Source: Actibacterium sp. 188UL27-1 (GTDB taxonomy: Bacteria > Pseudomonadota > Alphaproteobacteria > Rhodobacterales > Rhodobacteraceae). From it: 64,000 bases of DNA. A model generated the notes under the pieces. The model saw only the letters and a list, made by a program, of their open reading frames with translations. It did no database searches and had not been told where the DNA came from. Each line of letters begins with the position of its first letter. The stretch's first letter is position 1. A program made the translations under genes and the position numbers. Positions 7,759-16,057 of the stretch are shown here, piece after piece. The stretch covers positions 1 to 64,000 of the forward strand of contig NZ_JAFEUL010000019.1 of the NCBI RefSeq assembly GCF_016901225.1. Direction: 5' to 3'.

Positions 7759-8874
7759 GTGGTCAGCCTGTTGCCCACCGAAGACGAAATCATCTTGGCC
7801 GACAGCGCCCGGAGCTTTCTGGACGAGGTCGCCCCGGTCTCTCGCCTGCGGGCGATGCGCGATGCCGGGCAGGGCCACGATCATGACCTTTGGCAGGACA
7901 TGTCCAAGCTGGGCTGGGCCGGGGTTTTGATCCCCAAAGCCGCCGGTGGTGCCGATATGGGCTATGCCGCGGCGAACATCCTGTCTTTCGAGATGGGCAA
8001 GACACTCGCCGTGTCACCTTTCATCTCTACCTCCGTCATCGCAGCGACCGTGCTCCGCCAATTGCGCACCGACCGGGCCAACCGCCGTCTGACCGAGATT
8101 GCGAAGGGCGATCTGGTCTATGCCCTGGCATTCGATGGGGCCCCGAAGCATCTGCAAAACACCCCGGATGTCATGGCGAGGCCGTCTCGCGACGGCTTTC
8201 TTCTGTCTGGGCCGAAAACCCTCGTGATGGAAGGCGGGGTCGCGGACCGCCTGTTGGTCTCAACCAAGGTGAAGTACGGCTATGCCGTATTCGATATCGC
8301 GGCCACGCAAACGGGGCTCTCGTCCTCTCCGATGAACCTGATCGATGGCCGCGATGCGGTGCGCCTTGGTTTCAAGGATGTCTGGGTGTCTAAGGATGAT
8401 CTGTGTGGTGAGATCGACCAAGAAGAACCCATCCTGAAGCGGGCGCTGCTCGCCGGGTATGCGGCCGTCGCGGCCGAGCTTTCGGGCATCGCCGCCGGGG
8501 TCTTTGCCCTGACCATAGCTTACCTGAAAGATCGCCAGCAATTCGGGCGGCCCATCGGCAGCTTTCAGGCGCTTCAGCACCGCGTGGCGCATCTGTGGTG
8601 CGAGATGGAGGTCACGGCCTCGACCATCCTCAATGCTGGACGGATGCTGGACAGCGATCCGGACAACGCGGATCTGGCCGTTTCGCTGGCCAAGGTGCGG
8701 GCCATCCGCACGGCCCGGCTTGCGGTCGGAGAGGCCATCCAGATGCATGGCGGGATCGGCATGACCGATGCGCTGGATCTGGGGTTTTACATGAAACGCG
8801 CCCGGGTTGCCTCTGAATGGTTGGGTGATGAAAGCTATCACACGGAACGGGTCGCGCAGCTGCGTGGGCTTTGA
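7759..8874 (+). CDS. Acyl-CoA dehydrogenase, small (non-catalytic) subunit of a pair
   Basis: A 371-residue acyl-CoA dehydrogenase homologue starting with GTG four bases after the previous stop (MVSLLPTEDEIILADSARSF). The C-terminal domain has the family features RQQFGRPIGSFQALQHR and IQMHGGIGMTDALDLG, but the region where the catalytic Glu-Gly-Thr should follow reads ASEWLGDESYHTERVAQ, without that motif. The same pattern is known for the beta subunits of heteromeric (alpha2beta2) dehydrogenases such as PimD and steroid FadE pairs. I infer it pairs with the product of the preceding gene. Confidence 0.85.
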   Translation: MVSLLPTEDEIILADSARSFLDEVAPVSRLRAMRDAGQGHDHDLWQDMSKLGWAGVLIPKAAGGADMGYAAANILSFEMGKTLAVSPFISTSVIAATVLRQLRTDRANRRLTEIAKGDLVYALAFDGAPKHLQNTPDVMARPSRDGFLLSGPKTLVMEGGVADRLLVSTKVKYGYAVFDIAATQTGLSSSPMNLIDGRDAVRLGFKDVWVSKDDLCGEIDQEEPILKRALLAGYAAVAAELSGIAAGVFALTIAYLKDRQQFGRPIGSFQALQHRVAHLWCEMEVTASTILNAGRMLDSDPDNADLAVSLAKVRAIRTARLAVGEAIQMHGGIGMTDALDLGFYMKRARVASEWLGDESYHTERVAQLRGL

Positions 8875-8885
8875 CAGGGGGATCC

Positions 8886-9707
8886 ATGACGCCAGACACA
8901 CTCTTTTCGCTTGCGGGCAAAACCGCCCTCGTCACCGGCGGCGCGACAGGCATCGGCCATATGGCCGCGACGGGGCTGGTCGCTGCGGGTGCCCATGTGA
9001 TGATCGCCAGCCGCAAAGGCGCGGCCTGTGAGGAGGTCGCCGAAGACTTGAATGCGATGGATCTGCCCGGCAGCGCCGAAGGGTTTGCAGGTGATGTTGG
9101 CACCGAACAGGGCGTAGCCGATCTGACCGCCAAGGCTGCAGCCAAAACCGACAAGCTGCATATCCTGATGAACAATGCGGGCACCACCTGGGGGGAGCCC
9201 ATGGGCAAATTCCCTTACCACGCGTGGGACAAGGTGATGTCGGTGAACGTGGCGGGGCTGTTTCACCTGACGCAGTCGCTGCTGCCGCAACTCAGCGCGG
9301 CGGGGGAGCGAGGTGACCCGGCCCGCGTGGTCAATGTGGGCTCTGTCATGGGGGAGGTGCCCATGGGTGACGGCGCCTATAGCTATGCCGCCTCCAAGGC
9401 TGCAGTCCATCATATGACCCGGATCATGGCCAAGGAACTGGCGGGCCGACAGATCACGGTCAATGCGCTGGCGCCGGGGCCCTTCGTCAGCAACATGACC
9501 GCCTTCGCCACCGCGGACGAGACCCGTCGCGCCAAGGTTGGTGAAGGCGTGCCACTGGAACGGGTCGGTGCGCCCGAAGATATCGCCGGCTGCGTGACCT
9601 TCCTGACCAGCCGTGCAGGCGCCTATGTCACCGGCGCCATCATCCCCGTGAGTGGTGGCATCAACGTCATGACCGGCCCGTCGCTGTTTGAGCGCGCGTT
9701 TCAATGA
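8886..9707 (+). CDS. SDR-family oxidoreductase
   Basis: A 273-residue classical short-chain dehydrogenase/reductase. The cofactor motif TGGATGIG is at residues 17-24, the structural NNAG motif follows near residue 97, and the active site is YSYAASK near residue 165 with an upstream Ser in NVGSVMG. I chose ATG 8886 (AGGGGGA upstream) over a TTG five codons earlier. The stop overlaps the MaoC gene by four bases. In this setting it may oxidise a hydroxyacyl-CoA or reduce a ketone; the substrate is not visible. Confidence 0.88.
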   Translation: MTPDTLFSLAGKTALVTGGATGIGHMAATGLVAAGAHVMIASRKGAACEEVAEDLNAMDLPGSAEGFAGDVGTEQGVADLTAKAAAKTDKLHILMNNAGTTWGEPMGKFPYHAWDKVMSVNVAGLFHLTQSLLPQLSAAGERGDPARVVNVGSVMGEVPMGDGAYSYAASKAAVHHMTRIMAKELAGRQITVNALAPGPFVSNMTAFATADETRRAKVGEGVPLERVGAPEDIAGCVTFLTSRAGAYVTGAIIPVSGGINVMTGPSLFERAFQ

Positions 9708-10195
9708 CCGTGACCGTCGATCAACTGGCGGCGCGCGTGGGCGAAGAGGTGGGCATCTCGCGCTGGTTCCCCATCACCCAGGCCATGATCGACGCCCATG
9801 CCGACACGACCCTCGACCACCAGTTCATCCACACCGACCCCGCCCGGGCCAAGGCCGAAACCCCGTTCGGCGGCACGATTGCCCATGGGTTCCTGACGCT
9901 CAGCATGGTGTCGGCCATGGCCTATGATGCGTTGCCTGACCTGGCGGACGCGCGCATCGGCGTAAATTATGGCTTCAACAAATTGCGGTTTGTCGCTCCT
10001 GTCCCCGCGGGGACAGACCTGCGCGCGCGGTTCACGCTCACCGCGCTCGACCGGGGCAAACCTGGCGAAGTGACCCTCACATGGGACGTTACCATTGAGA
10101 TCAAGGATCACGAGAGGCCCGCCCTGGTCGCCGAATGGATCACCCGCCGTTACCTTGAACAGACAGCCGACCTGAAAGGACATCTCAATGCGTGA
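9704..10195 (+). CDS. MaoC-family hydratase
   Basis: A 163-residue hot-dog fold protein with the (R)-hydratase 2 motif: [30 protein letters not shown], containing the catalytic Asp and His pair (near residues 42 and 47). It would hydrate an enoyl-CoA to a 3-hydroxyacyl-CoA between the dehydrogenase and thiolase steps encoded next door. It overlaps the SDR gene by ATGA and the thiolase gene by eight bases. Confidence 0.9.
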   Translation: MTVTVDQLAARVGEEVGISRWFPITQAMIDAHADTTLDHQFIHTDPARAKAETPFGGTIAHGFLTLSMVSAMAYDALPDLADARIGVNYGFNKLRFVAPVPAGTDLRARFTLTALDRGKPGEVTLTWDVTIEIKDHERPALVAEWITRRYLEQTADLKGHLNA

Positions 10196-11384
10196 GGCCC
10201 TGATCGTCTCCACCGCGCGGACCCCGATTGGCAAAGCCTATCGTGGCGCCTTCAACGATACCACGGCCCAGGCGATGGCAGGTCACGCGATCAGCCATGC
10301 TGTGCGGCGGGCGCAGGTCGCCCCGGCGGAGGTTGAGGACGTGATCCTGGGTGCGGCCTTGCAGCAGCATTCGACCGGTGGCAATGTCGCGCGGCAGGCG
10401 GCGATGCGGGCCGGGTTGCCGGTGACCGCGGCGGGTATGTCAGTCGACCGGCAATGCGCCAGTGGCATGATGGCCATCGCAACGGCGGCCAAGCAGGTCG
10501 TACAGGACGGGATGCAAGTGGCCGTGGGGGGCGGGGTCGAATCCGTCAGCCTGGTGCAGACGCCCGAGATGCGCCGCCATGCCGATCCGTGGCTCACGGA
10601 ACACGTGCCCGCTATCTACATGTCCATGCTAGAAACGGCAGAGACGGTCGCCGACCGCTATGGCGTGACGCGGGAGGCGCAGGACGAATACGCCCTCCGC
10701 TCCCAACAACGCACCGCCGCCGCGCAACAGGCCGGGGCCTTTGACGAAGAGATCGTGCCGCTGCCCACCACCATGAAGGTTAAGGACCGAGAAACCGGGG
10801 CCATCAGCGACCGCGACATCGTGCTGGACAAGGATGAAGGCAACCGCCCCCAGACGAATGCCGAAGGTTTGGCGAGCCTTGAGCCGGTCTTCAAGGACGG
10901 TCTGACCATCGCCCAAGGCGGTTACATCACGGCCGGCAATGCCAGCCAGTTGAGCGACGGGGCCTCCGCCGCCGTGGTCATGGAGGGCAAACTGGCCGAG
11001 CGGCGCGGGCTGGAACCGCTGGGTCGCTATGTCGGCGTCACCGCTGCAGGATGCGCACCGGATGAGATGGGGATCGGCCCGATTTTTGCCGTGCCCAAGC
11101 TGCTGGCGGCCCATGGCCTGAAGATGGACGATATCGATCTGTGGGAGCTGAACGAGGCGTTCGCGGTCCAGGTCCTGTATTGTCGCGATACGCTGGGTAT
11201 CCCTGACGAGATCCTGAATGTGAATGGCGGAGCGATTTCCATCGGTCACCCCTACGGCATGTCGGGCGCCCGGATGGTGGGCCATGCCTTGATCGAGGGC
11301 AAAAGGCGGGGTGCCAAATACGTCGTTTGCACCATGTGTGTGGGGGGCGGCATGGGGGCCGCCGGATTGTTTGAGGTGCTGTGA
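10188..11384 (+). CDS. Acetyl-CoA acyltransferase (thiolase)
   Basis: A 398-residue degradative thiolase. The nucleophilic Cys is residue 90 in DRQCASG, the GHPYG histidine motif is near residue 355, and the C-terminal [10 protein letters not shown] carries the second catalytic Cys. It would cleave a 3-ketoacyl-CoA with CoA as the last beta-oxidation step. The convergent pim-like operon at 18.2-24 kb has ligase, hydratase/dehydrogenase and acyl-CoA dehydrogenases but no thiolase, so this gene may serve both. Confidence 0.92.
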   Translation: MREALIVSTARTPIGKAYRGAFNDTTAQAMAGHAISHAVRRAQVAPAEVEDVILGAALQQHSTGGNVARQAAMRAGLPVTAAGMSVDRQCASGMMAIATAAKQVVQDGMQVAVGGGVESVSLVQTPEMRRHADPWLTEHVPAIYMSMLETAETVADRYGVTREAQDEYALRSQQRTAAAQQAGAFDEEIVPLPTTMKVKDRETGAISDRDIVLDKDEGNRPQTNAEGLASLEPVFKDGLTIAQGGYITAGNASQLSDGASAAVVMEGKLAERRGLEPLGRYVGVTAAGCAPDEMGIGPIFAVPKLLAAHGLKMDDIDLWELNEAFAVQVLYCRDTLGIPDEILNVNGGAISIGHPYGMSGARMVGHALIEGKRRGAKYVVCTMCVGGGMGAAGLFEVL

Positions 11385-11385
11385 T

Positions 11386-12393
11386 ATGCTCGATACCCAA
11401 CGCCAATTGCCGGACATCCTGACCGGGCTGCGGATCCCGGCGGTGGCGGCACCGCTGTTCATCATCTCGGTCCCAAAGCTGGTCATCGCCCAGTGCAAGG
11501 CCGGGATCATCGGCAGTTTCCCGGCGCTGAATGCCCGCGAAGCCGAGGGCGAGCCACCGCTGCTGGACGCATGGCTGACCGAAATCCGCGAGGAACTGGA
11601 CCGACATAACCAGGCTAACCCCGACCGGCCCGCCGCACCCTTCGCCGTCAACCAGATTGTCCACCGCTCAAACGTTCGGCTAGAGCGCGACCTGGAGATC
11701 TGCGCCCGTCACAAGGTGCCGATCTGGATCACGTCGCTAGGCGCCCGGGTCGAGGTCAACGACGCCGCCCATTCCTGCGGCGGCATCGCGCTGCACGATA
11801 TCATCAACAACACCTTCGCCCGCAAGGCCATCGACAAGGGTGCCGATGGTCTGATCGCCGTCGCTGCCGGGGCCGGGGGCCATGCCGGGCCGCAATCGCC
11901 CTTTGCCCTGATCCAGGAAATCCGCGACTGGTTCAACGGGCCGATCCTGCTGTCGGGCTCCATCTCAACCGGCAGGGCCATCCTGGCTGCCCGCGCCATG
12001 GGGGCCGATCTGGGCTATATCGGCTCGCCCTTCATCGCGACGGAGGAGGCCAACGCGGCGGAGCCTTACAAACAGATGATCGTAGATGGCGGGGCGGAGG
12101 ATATCGTGACCTCCTCGCTCTTCACCGGCATCTCGGGCAATTACCTCAAACCCTCGATCACCGCGGCGGGTATGGACCCCGACAATTTGGCGGAAGCCGA
12201 TCCGACCTCCATGAATTTCTCCAAAGGCTCCTCCAAACCCAAGGCCTGGAAGGAGATCTGGGGTGCCGGCCAGGGCATCGGCGCGGTGCAAGCTGTTGAA
12301 CCTGTCGCCGCTTTGGTAGACCGTCTGGATCGCGAATATACGGCGGCGGGCCAACGCCTGGCCGCCGACTTTACCCAAGGAGTGAGCCCGTGA
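11386..12393 (+). CDS. Nitronate monooxygenase-like FMN oxidoreductase
   Basis: A 335-residue TIM-barrel flavoprotein of the 2-nitropropane dioxygenase/NPD family. It starts one base after the thiolase stop. Diagnostic parts are the N-terminal PAVAAPLFIISVPKL, the FMN phosphate region AAGAGGHAGPQSPF with the conserved His, SGSISTGRAILAARAMGAD and the C-terminal WKEIWGAGQGIG. Real nitronate turnover is uncertain: homologues sit in steroid C/D-ring operons (IpdC of Mycobacterium) where they act on CoA thioesters, and that role fits an acyl-CoA operon better. The stop overlaps the next GTG start. Confidence 0.82.
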   Translation: MLDTQRQLPDILTGLRIPAVAAPLFIISVPKLVIAQCKAGIIGSFPALNAREAEGEPPLLDAWLTEIREELDRHNQANPDRPAAPFAVNQIVHRSNVRLERDLEICARHKVPIWITSLGARVEVNDAAHSCGGIALHDIINNTFARKAIDKGADGLIAVAAGAGGHAGPQSPFALIQEIRDWFNGPILLSGSISTGRAILAARAMGADLGYIGSPFIATEEANAAEPYKQMIVDGGAEDIVTSSLFTGISGNYLKPSITAAGMDPDNLAEADPTSMNFSKGSSKPKAWKEIWGAGQGIGAVQAVEPVAALVDRLDREYTAAGQRLAADFTQGVSP

Positions 12394-13625
12394 ACCTAGG
12401 CATAACAGACCGCGTGGCCCCCCTGATCGACAAGGTGCGCACGATGATCAGCGATGAGATCGCGCCGCTGGATGCCGAGTTCCACGCCGAGGTGGGGAAG
12501 CATCCGTCGGGCGACCGGTTCCGCCATACCGACCGGCAGCTTGCGATCCTGGATGGGCTGAAAGCCACCGCCCGCGACCGGGGCCTGTGGAATTTCTGGC
12601 TGACCGACAGCGACAAGGGCTATGGCCTGACGACGGTCGAATACGCTTACCTGGCCGAGGAGATGGGCAAGGTCGGCATCGCCGCAGAGGTCTTTAACTG
12701 CTCTGCGCCGGACACTGGCAATATGGAAGTGTTCGAGCGCTACGGGACCGATGCCCATAAGGAGCGCTGGCTGAAGCCGTTGCTCGCGGGCGAGATCCGC
12801 TCTGCCTATCTGATGACGGAGCCCGATGTCGCCTCTTCGGACGCCACCAACATTTCGTTGAATGCCGTGCGCGATGGTGACGATTACGTCCTGAATGGGG
12901 AGAAATGGTGGGCCTCTGGCGCCGGTGACCCGCGTACCCAGGTTTATATCGTCATGACCAACACCGACCCGGAGGCGGCAAAGCATGCGCGCCATTCGAT
13001 GTTTGTTGTCCCCGCGGGGACAGACGGGATCGAGATCCTGCGCGCCATGCAGGTCTTTGGCGCCGATGACGCGCCCCACGGCCATATGCATATCCGGTTC
13101 ACCGACGTTCGCGTGCCCGCCGCCGATCTGATCCTGGGCGAAGGGCGCGGTTTCGAGGTCGCCCAGGGCCGCCTGGGCCCGGGCCGCATCCACCACTGTA
13201 TGCGCGCCATTGGGCAGGCCGAGGCCGCGCTGGAGATGATGTGCCGCCGTGCCGTGAGCCGCGAGGCGTTCGGAAAGCCGTTGGCCCAGCTTGGCGCGAA
13301 CCACGACATCATCGCCAATGCCCGGATGGAGATCGAGCAGGCCCGCCTGCTCTGCCTGAAAGCCGCCTGGATGATGGACACGGCCGGCGTGCGGGAGGCG
13401 CAGCCTTGGATCAGCCAGATCAAGGTGGTGGCCCCGCTGATGGCACTGAAGGTGATCGACGAGGCGATGCAGATGCATGGCGGCGGCGGCATCAGTCAGG
13501 ACACGCCGCTGGCCCATATGTGGACCCATGTCCGCACCCTGCGTCTGGCCGATGGCCCCGATGCCGTCCACCGCCGCCAGGTCGCGCGCGCGGAGTTGAA
13601 ACGCTACACCAATGCAGGTGCCTGA
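12390..13625 (+). CDS. ACAD10/11-type acyl-CoA dehydrogenase
   Basis: A 411-residue acyl-CoA dehydrogenase starting with GTG at 12390 (GTGA overlap). It has the ACAD10/11 subgroup marks: YLMTEPDVASSDATNI, WWASGAGDPR, GPGRIHHCMRAIGQAE and a C-terminal LADGPDAVHRRQVARAEL instead of the usual EGT motif. In mammals and in the Pseudomonas Lva pathway this type acts after a kinase on gamma-hydroxyacyl-CoA, eliminating phosphate to an enoyl-CoA. Here the APH-type kinase gene is two genes downstream, so the same chemistry is likely. Start has no alternative ATG nearby. Confidence 0.85.
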   Translation: MNLGITDRVAPLIDKVRTMISDEIAPLDAEFHAEVGKHPSGDRFRHTDRQLAILDGLKATARDRGLWNFWLTDSDKGYGLTTVEYAYLAEEMGKVGIAAEVFNCSAPDTGNMEVFERYGTDAHKERWLKPLLAGEIRSAYLMTEPDVASSDATNISLNAVRDGDDYVLNGEKWWASGAGDPRTQVYIVMTNTDPEAAKHARHSMFVVPAGTDGIEILRAMQVFGADDAPHGHMHIRFTDVRVPAADLILGEGRGFEVAQGRLGPGRIHHCMRAIGQAEAALEMMCRRAVSREAFGKPLAQLGANHDIIANARMEIEQARLLCLKAAWMMDTAGVREAQPWISQIKVVAPLMALKVIDEAMQMHGGGGISQDTPLAHMWTHVRTLRLADGPDAVHRRQVARAELKRYTNAGA

Positions 13626-14276
13626 ATGGGGGAGGTCACGCTGATCCGCCACGGCCAGGCCAGTTTCGGGACCGATGACTACGACCGGCTAAGCCCCCTG
13701 GGCCATGCCCAGGCGGAGTGGCTGGGCGACTACATCAATGCCCAGGGATGGCAGTTCGACCATGCTTTGCGCGGTGGGCTTCGGCGGCACAGGGAGACGG
13801 CAGAAGGGATCGTCAAGCATCTGGATCTGCCGAAGCTGCAAGAAGATCCGCGCTTTGACGAGATGCATTACGACCCGCTGGAGCAGCAATATGTGCGGGA
13901 GACAGGCTCGACCGCCTCGAAATCCCGCAGCGATTTCATCACGACTTTCCCGGAAGTGTTTTGCGGCTGGGGTGAGGGGCGCCTTGGCGAGGGCGAGACC
14001 TTTGCCAGCTTTGAGGGCCGTGTCCTGGCTGCCCTGGATGCCGCGACCCAGAAGGACCGCAGGACGCTGATCGTGACGTCGGGCGGGGTGATCGGGGTGA
14101 TCCTGCGCCGGACGATGGGGCTGTCTTTACGGGCCACTGCGGACCTTTTGTTGAACATCCACAATGCCTCGGTTCATCGGCTGACATTGGAGGAAGGCCG
14201 TCTGCGCCTGTCGCTGTTCAATGCCAGCCCGCACCTGGACCCGGAGGAGCGTGCCCATGCCCGCACCTATATCTGA
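13626..14276 (+). CDS. Histidine phosphatase family protein
   Basis: A 216-residue protein of the phosphoglycerate mutase-like branch. The catalytic RHG motif is in LIRHGQASFG at residues 7-10, and further family features are the Arg in LRGGLRRHRETAEG and a second His context in VTSGGVIGVI, where the usual Gly-His is replaced by Gly-Gly. The missing second His may weaken or change phosphatase activity. It starts directly after the ACAD10/11-type gene and overlaps the kinase gene by 20 bases, suggesting a role with phosphorylated acyl intermediates. Confidence 0.82.
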   Translation: MGEVTLIRHGQASFGTDDYDRLSPLGHAQAEWLGDYINAQGWQFDHALRGGLRRHRETAEGIVKHLDLPKLQEDPRFDEMHYDPLEQQYVRETGSTASKSRSDFITTFPEVFCGWGEGRLGEGETFASFEGRVLAALDAATQKDRRTLIVTSGGVIGVILRRTMGLSLRATADLLLNIHNASVHRLTLEEGRLRLSLFNASPHLDPEERAHARTYI

Positions 14277-15291
14277 CCTGCTGCCGCTGGACCGGCTGAC
14301 CCCCTACCTGGAAGCCAATCTGCCGGGCTTTGACGGCTTGATCGAGGCAAAGAAGTTTGAGGGTGGACAGTCAAACCCAACGTTTCTGCTGGTCACTCCC
14401 GGCAAGAGCTACGTGTTGCGGCGCAAGCCTTCTGGCATGCTGCTGAAATCGGCCCATGCCGTTGATCGCGAATACCGGGTGCAAAGGGCCTTGATCGGGA
14501 GCGATGTGCCGGTCGCCGATATGCTTTTGCTTTGTGAAGACGACACGGTGATCGGTGCGGCCTTTTATGTGATGGAACATGTGGAGGGCCGGATCTTTTT
14601 CGACCCGCGCCTGCCGGATCAGACCAACGATGAACGCCGCGCGATGGTGGACGAGATGAACCGCGTTCTGGCTGCCCTGCATTCGGTTGATGTCGACGCC
14701 GTTGGCCTGTCGGATTATGGCCCGCCGGGCAATTACTTCGAACGGCAAGTCGGGCGCTGGTCCAAGCAATACCGTGCGTCCGAGACAGACAGCATCGCCG
14801 ATATGGACAATCTGATCGATGCACTGAATGCCCGGATGCCCGAGGATGATGGGCAGCGGACCCTGGTCCATGGGGATTACCGGATCGACAATATGATCTT
14901 TGCCCCCGACAGTGCCGATTGCCTGGCCGTGCTGGATTGGGAATTGTCCACCATCGGCCATCCCTATGCCGATCTGGCCGCCGTGATCATGCAATGGCAG
15001 ATGCCGACGGGGAGCGAGGGGCGCGGGCTGGCGGGCGTTGACCGTGCCGCCCTGGGATTGCCCGGCGATGGCCAGTTCATCAAGAGCTACTGCGAGCGGC
15101 GGGGGATCGCGGCGATCCCGGATTTCGGGTTTTACCTGGCATTCAACTTCTTTCGTATGGGGGCGATCCTGCAGGGTGTGAAGAAACGGGCACTGGATGG
15201 CAATGCATCGGATCCCGAACGCGGGTTGCGGATGGGGGCCTATGTCGCGGCGTTTGCCGGTGGCGGGCTCAAGGCGCTGAACCATGGCTGA
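14257..15291 (+). CDS. APH-type kinase (ACAD10/11 N-terminal domain-like, LvaA-like)
   Basis: A 344-residue aminoglycoside phosphotransferase-fold protein. The ATP-binding Lys is in YVLRRKPSG, the Brenner motif is HGDYRIDN near residue 205, followed by LDWELSTIGHPYADLA, the exact signature of the kinase domain fused to dehydrogenase in ACAD10/ACAD11 and of LvaA. It is therefore not an antibiotic resistance gene. Expected reaction is ATP-dependent phosphorylation of a 4-hydroxyacyl-CoA, feeding the ACAD10/11-type enzyme at 12390. ATG 14257 gives the usual family N-terminus. Confidence 0.85.
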   Translation: MPAPISDLLPLDRLTPYLEANLPGFDGLIEAKKFEGGQSNPTFLLVTPGKSYVLRRKPSGMLLKSAHAVDREYRVQRALIGSDVPVADMLLLCEDDTVIGAAFYVMEHVEGRIFFDPRLPDQTNDERRAMVDEMNRVLAALHSVDVDAVGLSDYGPPGNYFERQVGRWSKQYRASETDSIADMDNLIDALNARMPEDDGQRTLVHGDYRIDNMIFAPDSADCLAVLDWELSTIGHPYADLAAVIMQWQMPTGSEGRGLAGVDRAALGLPGDGQFIKSYCERRGIAAIPDFGFYLAFNFFRMGAILQGVKKRALDGNASDPERGLRMGAYVAAFAGGGLKALNHG

Positions 15292-16045
15292 CGGCCGGTT
15301 CACCGGGCAGGTCGTGCTGATCACTGGGGCGGCCAGCGGCTTTGGCGCGGAGGCGGCGCGCCGGTTCGCGGCAGAGGGCGCGCGGCTGGTCTTGTCAGAC
15401 CTTGACCCCATCGCCGACCCGCCCATCGATGTTCTGGACCACCCCGCCGATGTGAGTGATGCGGACCAGATGGCGGCGCTGCACGAGGCCGCCTTGGACC
15501 GGTTCGGGCAGATCGACGTGGCGATCAACAATGCCGGGATCGGCCATGATCTGGCCCCACTGACGGATATCCCAGTCGAAGCGTTCGACCGGATGATGGC
15601 GGTCAATGCGCGCGGTGTGTTCCTGGGGATGAAGCACCAATTGCCCGGCATGATTGCCCGCAAATCGGGTGTTATCCTGAACGTGTCATCGGCAGCCGGG
15701 CTCCTGGGCGCATCGCACCTATCGGCCTATGCCGCCTCGAAACATGCCGTTGTGGGCCTGACGCGGGCCGCGGCGGATGAGGTCGCGCGGGCCGGCGTGC
15801 GGGTGAATGCTGTCTGCCCGTCCTTCGCCGCGACGCCGTTGTTTAACGAAATGGCGGATGACATCGCGACCAAGCGCGGGATGGACCGGGAGACGGCCTA
15901 TACCCATATCGCGGCGCGGATCCCGATGCGCCGTGTCGCCCGGGTGGAGGAAGTGGTGCAGGCCATGGTGTGGGCCTGCGATCCGGCGAACAGTTTTATG
16001 ACCGGGCAGACCATTTCCATTGATGGTGGTCTGACAGCAGTATGA
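15284..16045 (+). CDS. SDR-family oxidoreductase
   Basis: A 253-residue short-chain dehydrogenase with TGAASGFG near residue 14, NNAGIG near 85, the active Ser in NVSSAAG and YAASKHA around residue 150. It overlaps the kinase gene by eight bases. In the Lva pathway an SDR interconverts 4-keto- and 4-hydroxyacyl-CoA, and this gene has the matching position next to the kinase; that function is inference. The other SDR of the operon (8886) is only distantly similar. Confidence 0.87.
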   Translation: MADGRFTGQVVLITGAASGFGAEAARRFAAEGARLVLSDLDPIADPPIDVLDHPADVSDADQMAALHEAALDRFGQIDVAINNAGIGHDLAPLTDIPVEAFDRMMAVNARGVFLGMKHQLPGMIARKSGVILNVSSAAGLLGASHLSAYAASKHAVVGLTRAAADEVARAGVRVNAVCPSFAATPLFNEMADDIATKRGMDRETAYTHIAARIPMRRVARVEEVVQAMVWACDPANSFMTGQTISIDGGLTAV

Positions 16046-16057
16046 GTGGGATAGGGT

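Noticed and set aside
12396-13652. A 418-codon minus-strand frame opposite the ACAD10/11-type gene
   Set aside because: Composition typical of an antisense frame of a GC-rich gene; the plus-strand gene is part of a coupled operon.
14257-15291. Aminoglycoside resistance gene
   Set aside because: The fold is APH-like, but LDWELSTIGHP and the operon context point to an acyl-CoA-linked kinase of the ACAD10/11 and LvaA type.
14371-15663. A 430-codon minus-strand frame across the kinase and SDR genes
   Set aside because: It spans two overlapping well-supported plus-strand genes and has no recognisable motif.
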